From Dendrophyllia cribrosa (taxonomy: Eukaryota; Cnidaria; Anthozoa; Scleractinia; Dendrophylliidae): a stretch of DNA of 64,000 nucleotides. Positions 10,594-21,300 of the stretch are shown here, piece after piece (within the stretch, counting starts at the first letter, position 1; every line of letters begins with the position of its first letter). Below the pieces are notes generated by a model, which had not been told where the DNA came from, ran no database searches, and saw nothing but the letters and a program-made list of their open reading frames with translations. The position numbers and the translations under genes were made by a program. The stretch lies in assembly GCA_024195265.1 (NCBI GenBank), contig JAJLRJ010000002.1, forward strand, positions 16,626,764-16,690,763. Reading direction: 5' to 3'.

Positions 10594-10796
10594 ACATCCT
10601 CGGAGACTCGGGGTAGTTAGTCGGGGCAGGGCGAAGTAAAAGCCACTCAGGGAAAAATCGGCGCGACGAAAGTTTTCAACAGCGTTATTTTTTTTTCGCA
10701 CGCTCTTGAAAACTTTCGTTGTGCCGATTTTTGCCGCTTGGTTTTTACTTCGTTCCGTCCCGTTCCGACTTACTGTTACTGGGTCTCCGAGGATGC
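10594..10796. mobile_element. Foldback element CATCCTCGGAGACTC
   Basis: About 200-bp imperfect hairpin with CATCCTCGGAGAC ends and paired inner words CGAAGTAAAA and GAAAACTTTCGT. Confidence 0.7.
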
Positions 10797-11033
10797 CTCT
10801 CCAACTGAAAGCGGTTTAAAAAATTTTAGGCGCGCGTTTCTCAAAACCCCCCAAAAGCTATTTTTAAAATCGCGGTTAAAATTCAATTTCTTTCCGAGTG
10901 GCGATAAAGGTTTTATCCCGCAAACCAATGCAGAGTTTTTCGTCAACTTTGATTTCAAAATGTCGGGCCGGGCGAAGAAACCCTTGCCATGGAGATGGAT
11001 AAGGCTGCTAAAATACTGTACTCCAAAAATCCT

Positions 11034-11108
11034 GGCCCCGGTTGTTCAAAAGGTGGATAGCGCTATCCACCGGATAAATCACTATCCAGTGGATAACGCA
11101 ATTGGTAA
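11034..11108. mobile_element. Truncated GGTTGTTCAAAAGG MITE
   Basis: Left half of the palindromic family seen whole at 3524-3669; homology stops at about 11108. Confidence 0.8.
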
Positions 11109-11173
11109 TACGTCGTGGTAACTGTTTCGTAATAGCGAAATTATAAGGCCGTTTGTATAGGGAAAATTCGTTT

Positions 11174-11512
11174 CGAATTTGAGCGTAAAATTACGAACGA
11201 TATTTCAATAAAAAATGCTCACCTGAACTTCTTTGTGTGTTTACTGATGTATTGAGTGGTTTTTGGGTCGATTCAAAGCGATTCCAGCGAGTTTTTATCG
11301 TTCCCAATTCCACTCATTTCTTCCTCCCTATTAAAAGAGAGACTTTTAGACTTTTTAGACTCTTTTAGGGAGGAAGAAACAAGTGGAACTAAAACTCGCT
11401 GGAATCGCTTTGAATCGACCCAAAAACCACTCAATACACCAGTAAACAAACAAAGAAGTTCAGGTGGGCCATTTTTATTGAAATATCGTTCGTAATTTTA
11501 CGCTCAAATTCG
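11174..11512. mobile_element. Long hairpin element CGAATTTGAGCG
   Basis: Arms of about 155 bp around a loop near 11330-11345, ends CGAATTTGAGCGTAAAATTA. The arms carry paired blocks such as GTTTTTGGGTCGATTCAAAG. A run of about 16 G follows at 11637-11652. Non-coding. Confidence 0.8.
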
Positions 11513-11984
11513 AAGTTTTTTTGGAGTTTTTGTGACTACTGCGCCTGCGCAGCAGTCACTATCGTGTTGGTTTTCTTAAAACAATAGAATGTAAGTAAGG
11601 GACGGATCATTTATTTTATTTATTTATTTTTTATTTGGGGGGGGGGGGGGGGTGGGTGGGTTGGGCAATGCAATTATCAAAACAAATTCCTGCAGAAGAC
11701 ATTTAAGAGAGAGAAAAATCTTGCACAAGAAAGCACGTGAAAAAGAATTCAAGCATTTTGGTAAAAAAAATTCTTGCACATAGTGATGCTGAAAAATAAG
11801 ATCATACTCAGAAGAAATTGCCCAAATGAATTAACCCATCCTGACCTGACGTCTAGTTAATTTGTAGCATCTTGAATTTCAGTCAGAGTTTTCTGGGCGA
11901 AATTTTTATCGTGAGCGGACAGCTTTACTTACGGCCGCCTTGACAAAACTGTTGTGATCGCATTTCTCGTAACAGCTGCTTTTA

Positions 11985-12670
11985 AGATTCCCTATTTTAG
12001 AGATTCCCTATTTTAGAGATTCCCTATTTAGAGATTCCCTATTTTAGAGATTCCCTATTTTAGAGATTCCCTATTTTAGAGATTCCCCATTTTAGAGATT
12101 CCCCATTTTAGAGATTCCCCATTTTTTTATTTTATTTATTTATTTATTTTTTTTTAATTTCCTCATTTAATTACAATATAATATTTACACTACTTACAAT
12201 ACAGTGCTTACATTACTTAACGATACTCTACTTACAATACGTGCAATACAATACTCACACTACTTACAATACAATGCTTACACTACTTATAATACAATAC
12301 TCTACTTATATACAATACGTACAATTACATTTCAATCAAAAAGGAGTAACATTTAACAATGACTAACAACAATAATAATACATTTATACATCACTTATTA
12401 CTTACAATATTTGAACTACAAAGTTTTTCAATTTTATATTTTAGGAGAATTTTTGCGCATGAATTCTTGTACAGAAAGAGCTTTCTCTTCGAGTTTCGCA
12501 CTATATATATAATACCACATGAACAGGAAGGTGTAATTCAGTCTTCTCACCAGATTCCCCATTTTAGAGATTCCCCATTTTAGAGATTCCCTATTTTAGA
12601 GATTCCCCATTTTAGAGATTCCCTATTTTAGAGGTTCCCCGTTCTCCGATTCCCCGTTCCCTATTTTAGA
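11985..12670. repeat. Minisatellite AGATTCCC(T/C)ATTTTAG, split
   Basis: A 16-bp unit repeated about nine times (11985-12128) and about seven times (12552-12670). The two halves are separated by an inserted retroposon-like segment. Confidence 0.9.
12129..12551 (-). mobile_element. Retroposon-like insertion inside the minisatellite
   Basis: About 420 bp starting with a T/A-rich tract then repeated ACTTACAATAC words. A T-rich left end suggests a reverse-oriented poly(A)-type retroposon, possibly the same family as 9334-9516. A target duplication cannot be told from the repeat unit itself. Confidence 0.55.
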
Positions 12671-12722
12671 CCTAGCCCCTAAATTTCCATTTTACACCCA
12701 AAAGGTGTGAAATGAAGAAGAT

Positions 12723-13296
12723 ATTCTTGGCTTTCACTTACGTCATATATATCAAAATTCAGAAGCATTAAACAATAGATTTCGAATCCAAAATGTTTAT
12801 GGAATTGTAGAGAGTTTAAAACTACACATCTTGGCCAAATTTTGAAGCGCCAAAGCATTTCGTTCAAGAGTTATAGGCGAACGAGTATTAGACATTTTTA
12901 GTAAGAAATGTATGGAGCGGCCATCTTTGTGCCCCACTCAGGGGCACAAAGATGGCGGCCAAAAATTCAAAGTCTTAATTACACCAAAAATCAAATCAAA
13001 ACATATTGTATTTGTTATAAGCTCCATTAACTCGGCTTATAAGCACTTATAATGCAAACAATAACTTTCAGCTGATTCAATTTTGTTTATTTTCACAGCT
13101 TATCTGTATAAATAGCGTGACGAATTGCGTGACACATTTAAAACCTTTGTAAATCGGAAGCAAAACATCGTGAAAACCTGAAACTTTCTGTGAAAGATAA
13201 ATAATACTTGTATCCACATACCATGTTAGAAACAGCTTTGTAGGATGTATAGTTTAGATTTTTTAATTTTTATGACGTCATGTGAAAACCAAGAAT
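12723..13296. mobile_element. Inverted-repeat element ATTCTTGGCTTTCAC
   Basis: Ends ATATTCTTGG(C/T)TTTCAC with TACGTCAT/TGACGTCA just inside. Absent from copy B, where about 20 bp (34906-34930) replace it. A diverged relative lies at 55205-55640. A non-coding interior includes TATAAGC words. Confidence 0.7.
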
Positions 13297-13306
13297 ATGC
13301 TATATA

Positions 13307-14544
13307 CCAGGCTTAAGGCGGGGGTACACCCGAATTTAAGTGAAATTTGAAAAGGTTTAAAGTAGGGATAGAAGAAAGAAAATGATTTTTGGAACACCAA
13401 CAGACAGTCGATACCCACGTAAGAGCACCCCAGGTTGCCAGTGGACTAACTTGGTATCCGTCTATTAATTATTAACTACAAATTCTAATTTTAAAACTTC
13501 ACTAAATCTTCAACATTTCTTATTTCTCTAAATTTTACCAATCCTTTGAGAAAAACTATTTCCTCCCAAACATACCCAAAAATCACACAAAAATTTACAA
13601 AACACCCCATAACATAGGTTTATGTTTTAAGCATAGAGGTTTTGGATTGCTTGAAACGTGAACGAGATATTTCCATTAAAGCCATGTCAAGTGGCGGAAA
13701 AGTGGCGTTTAGGTTAACTCCCGCCTTAACTAATCAATGACATCAATGTAATCAATGAGTAATCAATGGGTAATCAATGAGTAATCAATTGATTACTCAT
13801 CGAGTATTGCCAATACTCAATGAGTACTCAATGACTAATCAATGACCCACAAAATTTTTGGTCATTGATTAGTCATTGATTTGCCTGAAAAGAGGTGTTG
13901 ACAGGCCAGACGCGACTCATAAGGTAACGTGGAACGTGACCTTTAGAGTTTTGCTCTAGCAAGTATATCCCCCCGGGATATCCCCCAAGGATTTTCCTTT
14001 TTTGTATGAAATAAGGGGAGGCTCTTTTTATATTTCTCTTAGCAATGGTTGGTTCTGAATTAAATGCCATTTGCTCATTAAGATGTTTTTAAGACTAGGC
14101 AACGCCGGGTGGTACGTTGTTACGAAAGGCAGAATTCTTTTTCGCACGTTCTCCTTTTGCTGCAAAGATGACTTCCGTTCATTGAATTTTACCTCGGAAA
14201 TTATTTTCTAAATGAGATTGTGAGTGTAGCCTTTAGCACGAGGACGTGCTTTGAAGTTGTTGATATTCTCACTGAATGATTTCGCTTCACCTTTTCTAAG
14301 CCCTTTTCTGACCCCTGGTGGTTGGCAGGAAGAGAAATGGGTGTACTAGAAGGTCTCTGTTGGTTTAAAATGAGTAATCAATGACATCAATGAGTAATCA
14401 ATGACCCACAAAATTTTTTGGGTTCGATTAATCATTGATTACTCATTGAGTATTGGCAATACTCAATGATTAATCAATTCATTACCCATTGATTACCCAA
14501 TGATTACTCATTGATGTCATTGGTCATTGATTAGTTATGCCTGG
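13307..14544. mobile_element. TAATCAATGA-repeat element at a TATATA site
   Basis: Ends CCAGGC(T/A)TAACTAATCAATGAC, made largely of tandem GAGTAATCAATG words in both arms (about 13727-13880 and 14370-14535). Flanked by TATATA on both sides (13301-13306 and 14545-14550). Its left arm is interrupted by the TTAA element at 13317-13725. Copy B has the unoccupied GCTATATATACCC. Confidence 0.75.
13317..13725. mobile_element. TTAA-flanked element, GGCGGG(G/A)GT ends
   Basis: Body of 409 bp between TTAA at 13313-13316 and 13726-13729. Ends are GGCGGGGGTAC and GGCGGGAGTTA. TTAA duplication is typical of piggyBac-type transposition. A reversed, shorter relative is at 59066-59406. Confidence 0.75.
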
Positions 14545-14550
14545 TATATA

Positions 14551-14832
14551 GAGCAGTTTTCAATTGAGTGTCGTAAAACCAAAACCAAAGTAATTACTCT
14601 GACCAATCACAGCAGTCGTAAACAATCCAATGAACCAATCAGAGCTCGAAGCAATTACATGTCGGCGGCGCCAAGCGCGGGAAAACGCGTGCGAGCAAGT
14701 CACGATTGGTTTTGGTTTTACTTCTGATTGGTTGAGAAAGTGGCGCGAGATTTTTTAGCCAATCACAAAGCGTAGCAATGCAAAACCAAAGCAATTGTGT
14801 AATTACTTTCGACACTCAATTGAAAACTGCTC
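14551..14832. mobile_element. MITE GAGCAGTTTTCAATTGAGTG
   Basis: Perfect inverted ends of over 20 bp (GAGCAGTTTTCAATTGAGTG then TCG), 282 bp, flanked by TATA. Interior is rich in CCAATCA and ATTGGTT. Copy B has no element here. It abuts the element at 13307-14544. Confidence 0.85.
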
Positions 14833-15297
14833 TATACCCTTTATCAGTTTATCTTTCGACTGTGACGTCATTTTACCTTATAAAGGATAGAGAATACGCA
14901 AAATTTCCGAGCGTCTTACACAGTAGATTTGCCGTATTACACCTTAGCATCCCGGTTTCAAGAATAAACTATTATAAATTCAAGAATTGTAGTCGAATAA
15001 TAAATCCATTATTCGATGGTTTAACAAAAAAATCAAAATAAAATCAATTTATTTTAAGTGTCAAAGTATTTAGTACGCGAAGCTCCTGGTATGCGAGTAC
15101 TAATTGTAGACACTTTCCAGATCTAATTGAAATAACAGATAATATGTGCGGACATTTTAGTCATTGCTCGCAATTTTTCTCGCCCCTGTGGAGCTCGAAA
15201 ATATACTATAGGCAACTCGTAAAAAATCCGCGCCCGCCGCCCCTCTCTCGAAGGGAAAAAGCCCTGGGAACGAGGTTGCGCGCGTACTATCTCTTAA

Positions 15298-16308
15298 CCC
15301 AGTCACACCTGAGGATTTTTACGTTTTTGGGTGATTTTCTGCATACACACGCCCCATAGGATTTCGTGACTGCATATTTGGAGTTACCATTGAAAGTGCT
15401 GCTGTTCTAAAACACTGAAGGCTCGAGTTTACTGGAAACGTCATTGTGACGATCTCATTCTGCTTGGTTGATTTGCAATAAAGGGTCCAATATGAATTAT
15501 CTACGATTTTTGGTAAGTTCACAGCCATTTTTCATCTTTAGTAGCTGCCTGGTGAGCATCATTAAGCTTGGAGGTAGTTCAGAGTCCACTTCTCAATGAA
15601 GCGAGTTAGTTGTTGTACTTCGTTTACGAATTTGGCTCGTTGCTCGTTGAACTGGAAGAATGGCCGCCTGGAAACGAAGCAGCTTTGGGACTCGACTCTG
15701 GATGAATTTCTCGACCTACCGCGGCATATTTTGGAAGTTGCGACCACAGGAGAACACAACAAGCGCGAAATTTCGGCGGTGGGTCGGAGTGGCTGTGGAC
15801 TTATTATAAATATGAAATGTGTGCGGAAAGAAACGAACGCTGTCAAAATTCTTGGCCATTTCCCAGCATGCAGTGCGGTGGTGATATTGAAAATTGAGGC
15901 AAGGTCAGTATGCATTAGAACGAGAGGCTAGAGCTCGGCCCGAGCAACGAATAAGAGCAAAAAAATTCACTGCTAAGCTAGGACTAGAACTGAATTTTGC
16001 TGTGAATGTTGACTTTTGGGTTTGCCATGATGATTTGAATAAAAAAAACTAAAGGCAAAAATGTGATTTTTGTTGTTTTTCTATGACGTTAAAAACGGTC
16101 ATTTTTGTTATTGTCCAAATTCAAACGCTGATATTCTGCAAAAATCGCTGACTTTTTTGTGTTTATTGGGTATCTCAATTTGAAAGACTTTCTAGTCAAT
16201 GCTCACAACTGCTAGTTATGGCAATGTTCGCACGATTGAGAAAGTTACAATTTTTTAAAGCTGTGGAGTCTTGTACGGGCGGTTACGGGCGGTTCAGGTG
16301 TCAATGGG
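15298..16308. mobile_element. TTAA-flanked element 1, CCCA(T/G)T..ACACCTGA ends
   Basis: Body of 1011 bp between TTAA at 15294-15297 and 16309-16312, ends CCCAGTCACACCTGA and CCCATTGACACCTGA. The orthologous place in copy B (TTAA at 35298-35301) is empty. A sibling in reverse orientation occupies 42841-44501. Both strands hold open frames of about 115 codons near 15562-15931; the minus-strand one contains NEQRAKFVNEVQQLTRFIEK, kept in the sibling with T for A, of unknown origin. Confidence 0.85.
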
Positions 16309-16312
16309 TTAA

Positions 16313-17108
16313 GGTGGCTGAACACAGTTTGCGCGCGCTCTTCAATTTCAGCTGCTTACGTGAGTCAGCGCGCGCAAAGTTTTGAGAAAAACAAATGTGG
16401 CGCGTATTCAGCGATCATTTTATTTTGCTCAGCGTGGATCGCAAAGGTGTTGTTTTTCGTCTTAAAATGAAACAATTTGTTGTTTGTAAAAATGTTTGTT
16501 GAATCAATAGATAATATATAGAACCACTGAAGAAATACACAGCCTTTTTGGTCGTTTTTGTCTTTGATTCGAGAACCCAGTCAAATGCAACGCATGCGCA
16601 GTTGTCCAAAAAATTGTGACTGGATGTTTTAGCGACTTTCCTCGGAAACATGCTGATTTCTACGGAACCACTCATTAGAATTTCACGAAATTTGGCACAA
16701 TAATAGTTCCGAATATGCCGAACTCAACTGCCACCAAAAATTTGAAATCTAACAGAGGAGATTTTTACAAAACGCAAACATATTAAACAACAAATTACGG
16801 AAGATCCCTCTGTCAAAATTACATGAGACTAGTGTTAACATGCGAATATTTTTACGAGTTTACTAGAGACAAATGATGGACAAAATCTAATGACTAGATT
16901 TTCTGAAAATAAACGAAACCAAATATTGCAGGCTGATTTCCAATCCACCGTGTTGCCATGGCAACACCCTTAAAAGCTCAACAAAAATATCAAAATATAA
17001 AGCTTATTGCTTAATCTTACGCCTCGCCAATTTTGGGCGCCCAGTCGTAAGTGGTTTTAAAATGACAATGAATTATGCATAGGTACAGTAAAACTGTGTT
17101 CAGCCACC
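16313..17108. mobile_element. TTAA-flanked element 2, GGTGGCTGAACACAG ends
   Basis: Body of 796 bp between TTAA at 16309-16312 and 17109-17112, ends GGTGGCTGAACACAGTTT. It shares the middle TTAA with element 1. No transposase seen; likely a non-autonomous piggyBac-type element. Confidence 0.85.
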
Positions 17109-17121
17109 TTAAACCATCGAA

Positions 17122-18068
17122 TACCGTGTACGAGAAAATTTTTGCGGGAGAAAAATTTGCGGATTGCCGACTGAATTTGTTTTGCGGGAGGAAATTTTTG
17201 CGGATCGAGACAGCTAAAATTTCTGCTGAGAGGAAATGTTTGCGGATTTCTGGTCAAGTATAAATAAAGTTCAAGGCAGTATCGGTATTATAAAATTGCA
17301 ATTTTACTTCCTGACCGAAGATGATTGATTGATTGTTTCTATAGTTCCCATAGTTATGGTTGCTGTTCTAGCCCCCCCCCCCGAGGGGGAGGGGGACACC
17401 CATTTAAAAATGGCGGGGGTGCTCGTCGTACCTTTTAGGGGTTAGGGGTCAAAATTTGGAGATTGGTACCGCTTAGGGTACTAAAATCTAAAATGACCAC
17501 CATTAATTATCGCGGTACCTTTTAGGGTGTGAGCCGAAAAAATATGACAGAATATGACATGTGATGTTTCCGGAATTGGTACCTTTTAGGGGTAAAAATT
17601 ATTTTGAGCCACGCCCATCAAACGAGATTATGGTACCTTTTAGGGTGTTTTTCGAAAATTTCCGACGAGCACCCCCGTCATTTTTATATGGGAGTAACCC
17701 CCCCCCCCCCCCCCCACGGGGGTTCTAGCGCCAACATAAACATAAACAACGAGAAAACCTGAGTGAATTATTGTACAGTTCTTGTAAAAACGGATAAGTC
17801 GATTATGCTAACAGTCTCTGGTTCTTTTGAGGACGTGTCTGGAGTTGAATCGGGAATACAGATGATTGTTGTGCCGGTCGCCTCGGAGTTATGAGAGCAA
17901 TATTAATATGTTCGCTGTTAAAACAAGATTTACTATTTTTTTTGCGGGAGTATATTTCTGCGGAGGAAAATTTTGCGGGAGTTTTTTTCTGCGGGAGTAT
18001 TTTTTTTTTTGAGGATCGAAGGAAATCCGCAAAAATTAACTCCCGCAAAATAAAACTCCTACACGGTA
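17122..18068. mobile_element. TACCGTGTA/GCGGGAG element upstream of gene 2
   Basis: Inverted ends TACCGTGTA(C/G)GAG with repeated TTTTGCGGGAG words in both arms (17122-17250 and 17938-18068). Shared with copy B (about 35308-36350). It ends about 12 bp before the heat-shock-like site, so the gene 2 promoter abuts a transposon. Confidence 0.7.
17371..17724. mobile_element. C/G-ended MITE nested in the upstream element
   Basis: Inverted arms share ATGGCGGGGGTGCTCGTCG, with poly-C at both outer ends. Interior carries repeated GGTACCTTTTAGGG. Relatives: 35681-36033, 29681-29860 (truncated) and 53858-54125. Confidence 0.8.
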
Positions 18069-18079
18069 AGGTGTACTTA

Positions 18080-18092
18080 TTCTGGAACTTTC
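18080..18092 (+). promoter_or_regulatory. Heat-shock-element-like TTCTGGAACTTTC
   Basis: Three alternating pentamers in exact HSE spacing (TTCnnGAAnnTTC), 185 bp upstream of the gene 2 start codon. The corresponding stretch is deleted in gene 3 (junction near 36351). HSF binding is inferred from the motif only. Confidence 0.5.
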
Positions 18093-18141
18093 GTAGTAGT
18101 GGAGAATCCTCGTTTTACAAGTCCAGTCCACAATATATCAT

Positions 18142-18149
18142 CCAATCAG
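18142..18149 (+). promoter_or_regulatory. CCAAT box, gene 2
   Basis: CCAATCAG about 135 bp upstream of the ATG, conserved in gene 3 at 36398-36405. Confidence 0.4.
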
Positions 18150-18276
18150 TCACGCTGCACTGGGAACAAAGCGAGATGCCAAACCGGTTTATCTGGTTTG
18201 CGCTTCGAAGCATTGCTTCGAGAACGCGAGGGATTTTCGTTTTGTAATTGTCGACAAAAGGTGAAAATCAAAGAAA

Positions 18277-18394
18277 ATGGGCGACGAGGATGATAAGTGT
18301 AAGATCTATGTTGGTTCTTTGAACTTCGATACAGACACAGACGGACTAAAAGATTTCTTTGAAAACCAAGTCGGAGAACAAACAGTTTCTGATG
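18277..18394 (+). CDS. Gene 2 exon 1 (RRM first half)
   Basis: Codes MGDEDDKCKIYVGSLNFDTD and the first RRM helix, ending VSD plus one base before the donor ATG|GTAAGA. Compared with gene 3 it differs at residues 8, 10, 16, 21 and 27. Confidence 0.92.
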
Positions 18395-21300
18395 GTAAGA
18401 AACGATTTGTGCATTTGTTAACCACGTTTGATCATGACACAGCTAAGAAAAAAACTTAGGCTTAGTTTAGTTTAAGATTATAAGCTTGTAAGTTAACACT
18501 AGTTTGGTGCGAACACAAGAACCTTACGTAGTTTTTAAGATTAATTGATAAGCTCAGTCTATCTTGAAAGATGAATTCGCACAAAAACGAACTATGATAG
18601 ACCTGTTCACGGTTAGGCACGGAAGCAAACGTATGAGATTTTTATCATTTTTGAAGATCTATAACTCTGCCCACATATGCGAGAATTGTACAAAAAATAA
18701 ATGCTTTTAAAGCTATGCCTCGTGCAATTAAAGTCTCCAATTTTTAAGGAGCAGGTCTTGGCTAGAACTGCTACATTCTCGTCCCCAGAGCTCCACGTTT
18801 TTTTTTTTTAAATTGCGTCTCGTGTAGCTCTGGTAACGGACAAAAATTTGAATTTTTTGATTGGCCGTTTAAAAATGAATGCGCAACAAGGTAAAAAATT
18901 TTACGCCTCTACGCATAAGGTTTTACTTCCGGTTGAATTTCAAATGTTGAAGTACTATGACTACATCAATAAAATCAACGTTTTAATTTCAACGCATTCA
19001 ACGAGTTTTTTTTTGGTTTAGCAAGTAAAGATATGGCTGCAAAATTTCAAAGTATAACGGGATCTGATTGTCGCTAAATATGAGCGATTCTTTCCGAAAA
19101 ATCAGTATGTGTCTTGGAAGACGAAGCTATAAGCGGCCATGAATATCAAAGAAGTATGTTGCTTGCAACAGGGACGAGTATTAATATTATAAAAGGAGAG
19201 GCAGAAATCCTGAAGAAAGCCCAAGGGTGAAAAGAAATATTACCACTAGTTAGGTTACCCATTTTAAATAACAACAACAACAACGCTATCAGCACTCTCG
19301 TAAGCAAGTTATATTTTCTTTATTAGATAGTGCTCTTTGCTACAACTTGAAATACAAATCTAGGGAAACAAAGGTCACTCGAAGCCCAATTAAAATAACA
19401 TGAAACGAATGCAAAACAAAAAATCCTTGATATTTCTTACCACTGTTTGACGAAATAAGCCTAATCAATGACCACAGCGTGTCCATCAACAAACTTAGCT
19501 GTTCCATCAACTGATTTGGTCGGATATGATAGCATTCAGTGTCGAAAAGATAAATACACAGCTCCCAAACGAAAGAAATCGGTTGACTTATCGAGGAATT
19601 TCTAAAACCAGTAGGCAAAATACAAAGACAATCTTTCTTCTAAATAACAGCAGCACGTAAAGCTTTTCTTCTTCCTTTTTAGCGTGATGTTTTCCTGTAA
19701 TTGTTAAGACTTGTACAGTCCTTTCGAACACCATTCCACAAACACAACATTCTCGTCTACAGAGCTCAACCAAATGAAACAAGGGCTCTGGGGATGAGAA
19801 TGCCCACACAAAAGTTTTTTTTTACCGGTTTCGGGCATTGAGCAAGCGCAATAGTACATTAATGCATTAGGCATGCACTAATGGATGTCGTGGATTTTAC
19901 GGAAAGCACTGTTACCAGAGCCCTTCGTTTCTTCCGCTGACCAAACGAAACGAAGGCTCTGGGGATGAGAATGGAACTGCTATACCCTTGTAAAAATTTT
20001 ACCGCGATCGCACCGCGAATCGCAATCACGATCGCGGCGTGTTTTTGGCTGCCGCAATTTTTGGATCACGGCGCGATTGCGGTAAACATCGCGCCGCGAT
20101 CGCGGTAAACATCGCGCTGCGATTAAAAAATCGCGGCGGCCAAAAACGCGCCGCGAATAATGGCGTGATCGCGGCGCGATATAAAAATCGCCGCGAATGA
20201 TGGCGCAATCGAACAAAATCAGCAAAAGCCACAATGCTGTGTCTAAAATTGAAAGAATATCGAAACTGTTATTGCCGGCTAATAAGTCGCGTAGTTTGGC
20301 ATTAATTTAACAAACACTTTTGGACCTTTTAACTGCAAAAATCTTGTGTGATCTGGATTTTTAGTTAAATTGTGGGCTTAATAGTCGAGATAAAATACCA
20401 GTTTGACCAAATTACATGTGACCTTACGAAAACCTTACTTAATGATATCTGTGCGAATGGCAAAATGCAACGCTACTGAACAGATGAAAAACGGGTGGCC
20501 GAACCGTTCTAAACAGTTACCATGAACGCACTTCAATACAATAGGCTCCATGTAACCTAAAGTCATGTGCTTGAGAGGCTAAGAGACATTGATCGAGGCT
20601 ACCAATTTTTCTCTACTCACTTTGAAAATGTATTTTGATTCCCTATCAAATCAACACTCGTCTAATACTTACCAAACCGTGAATTATTTCTGTTATATTT
20701 GAAAAGACTACCAAAGTAATGAAATTGGTAAAAATCTATATGCCATATATGCCACGCATTCCACAAAAAAGTCCAGTTTGAAATCTAAATTTCTTTTAAT
20801 CTAATGAGTATAAATAACGTTTTTCCGTGTGTTTCTATTGTTCATTCGTTAACAAAAGTCTCGAAATTACTCACTACAGGCAGCGCGAGGGAAATTGGGC
20901 ATCTGGTGTGTCGGACACAAGGAAAATACGAAAATAAGAAAACAAAAACCTAACATACTTATGTAAAACAATCTTGCCACAAACTTTGTAAGCAAATAAG
21001 ACTTCCCAGCCTCTAACTTTGTAGCTAACCGGAGCCAAATGGGATCGCATGTAGATCGCATGTACTAAGGAATCAACATGGCAGATAGCCATTCATTAAC
21101 AGCAGTCAAGCAGTCTTTTCAACACACCCAACACAGGACCATATCCATTTTAATTTAGTTTAACCCTCTTTTTTAATCAACAGCAATAGTTATAACAGAC
21201 AGGGATACTGGGCGATCAAGGGGGTTTGGTTTTGTGACCTTCACTGATTCAACATGGGCGGACAAGGCATTATTTCTAGATAATATGGTAAGTTTCCTTG

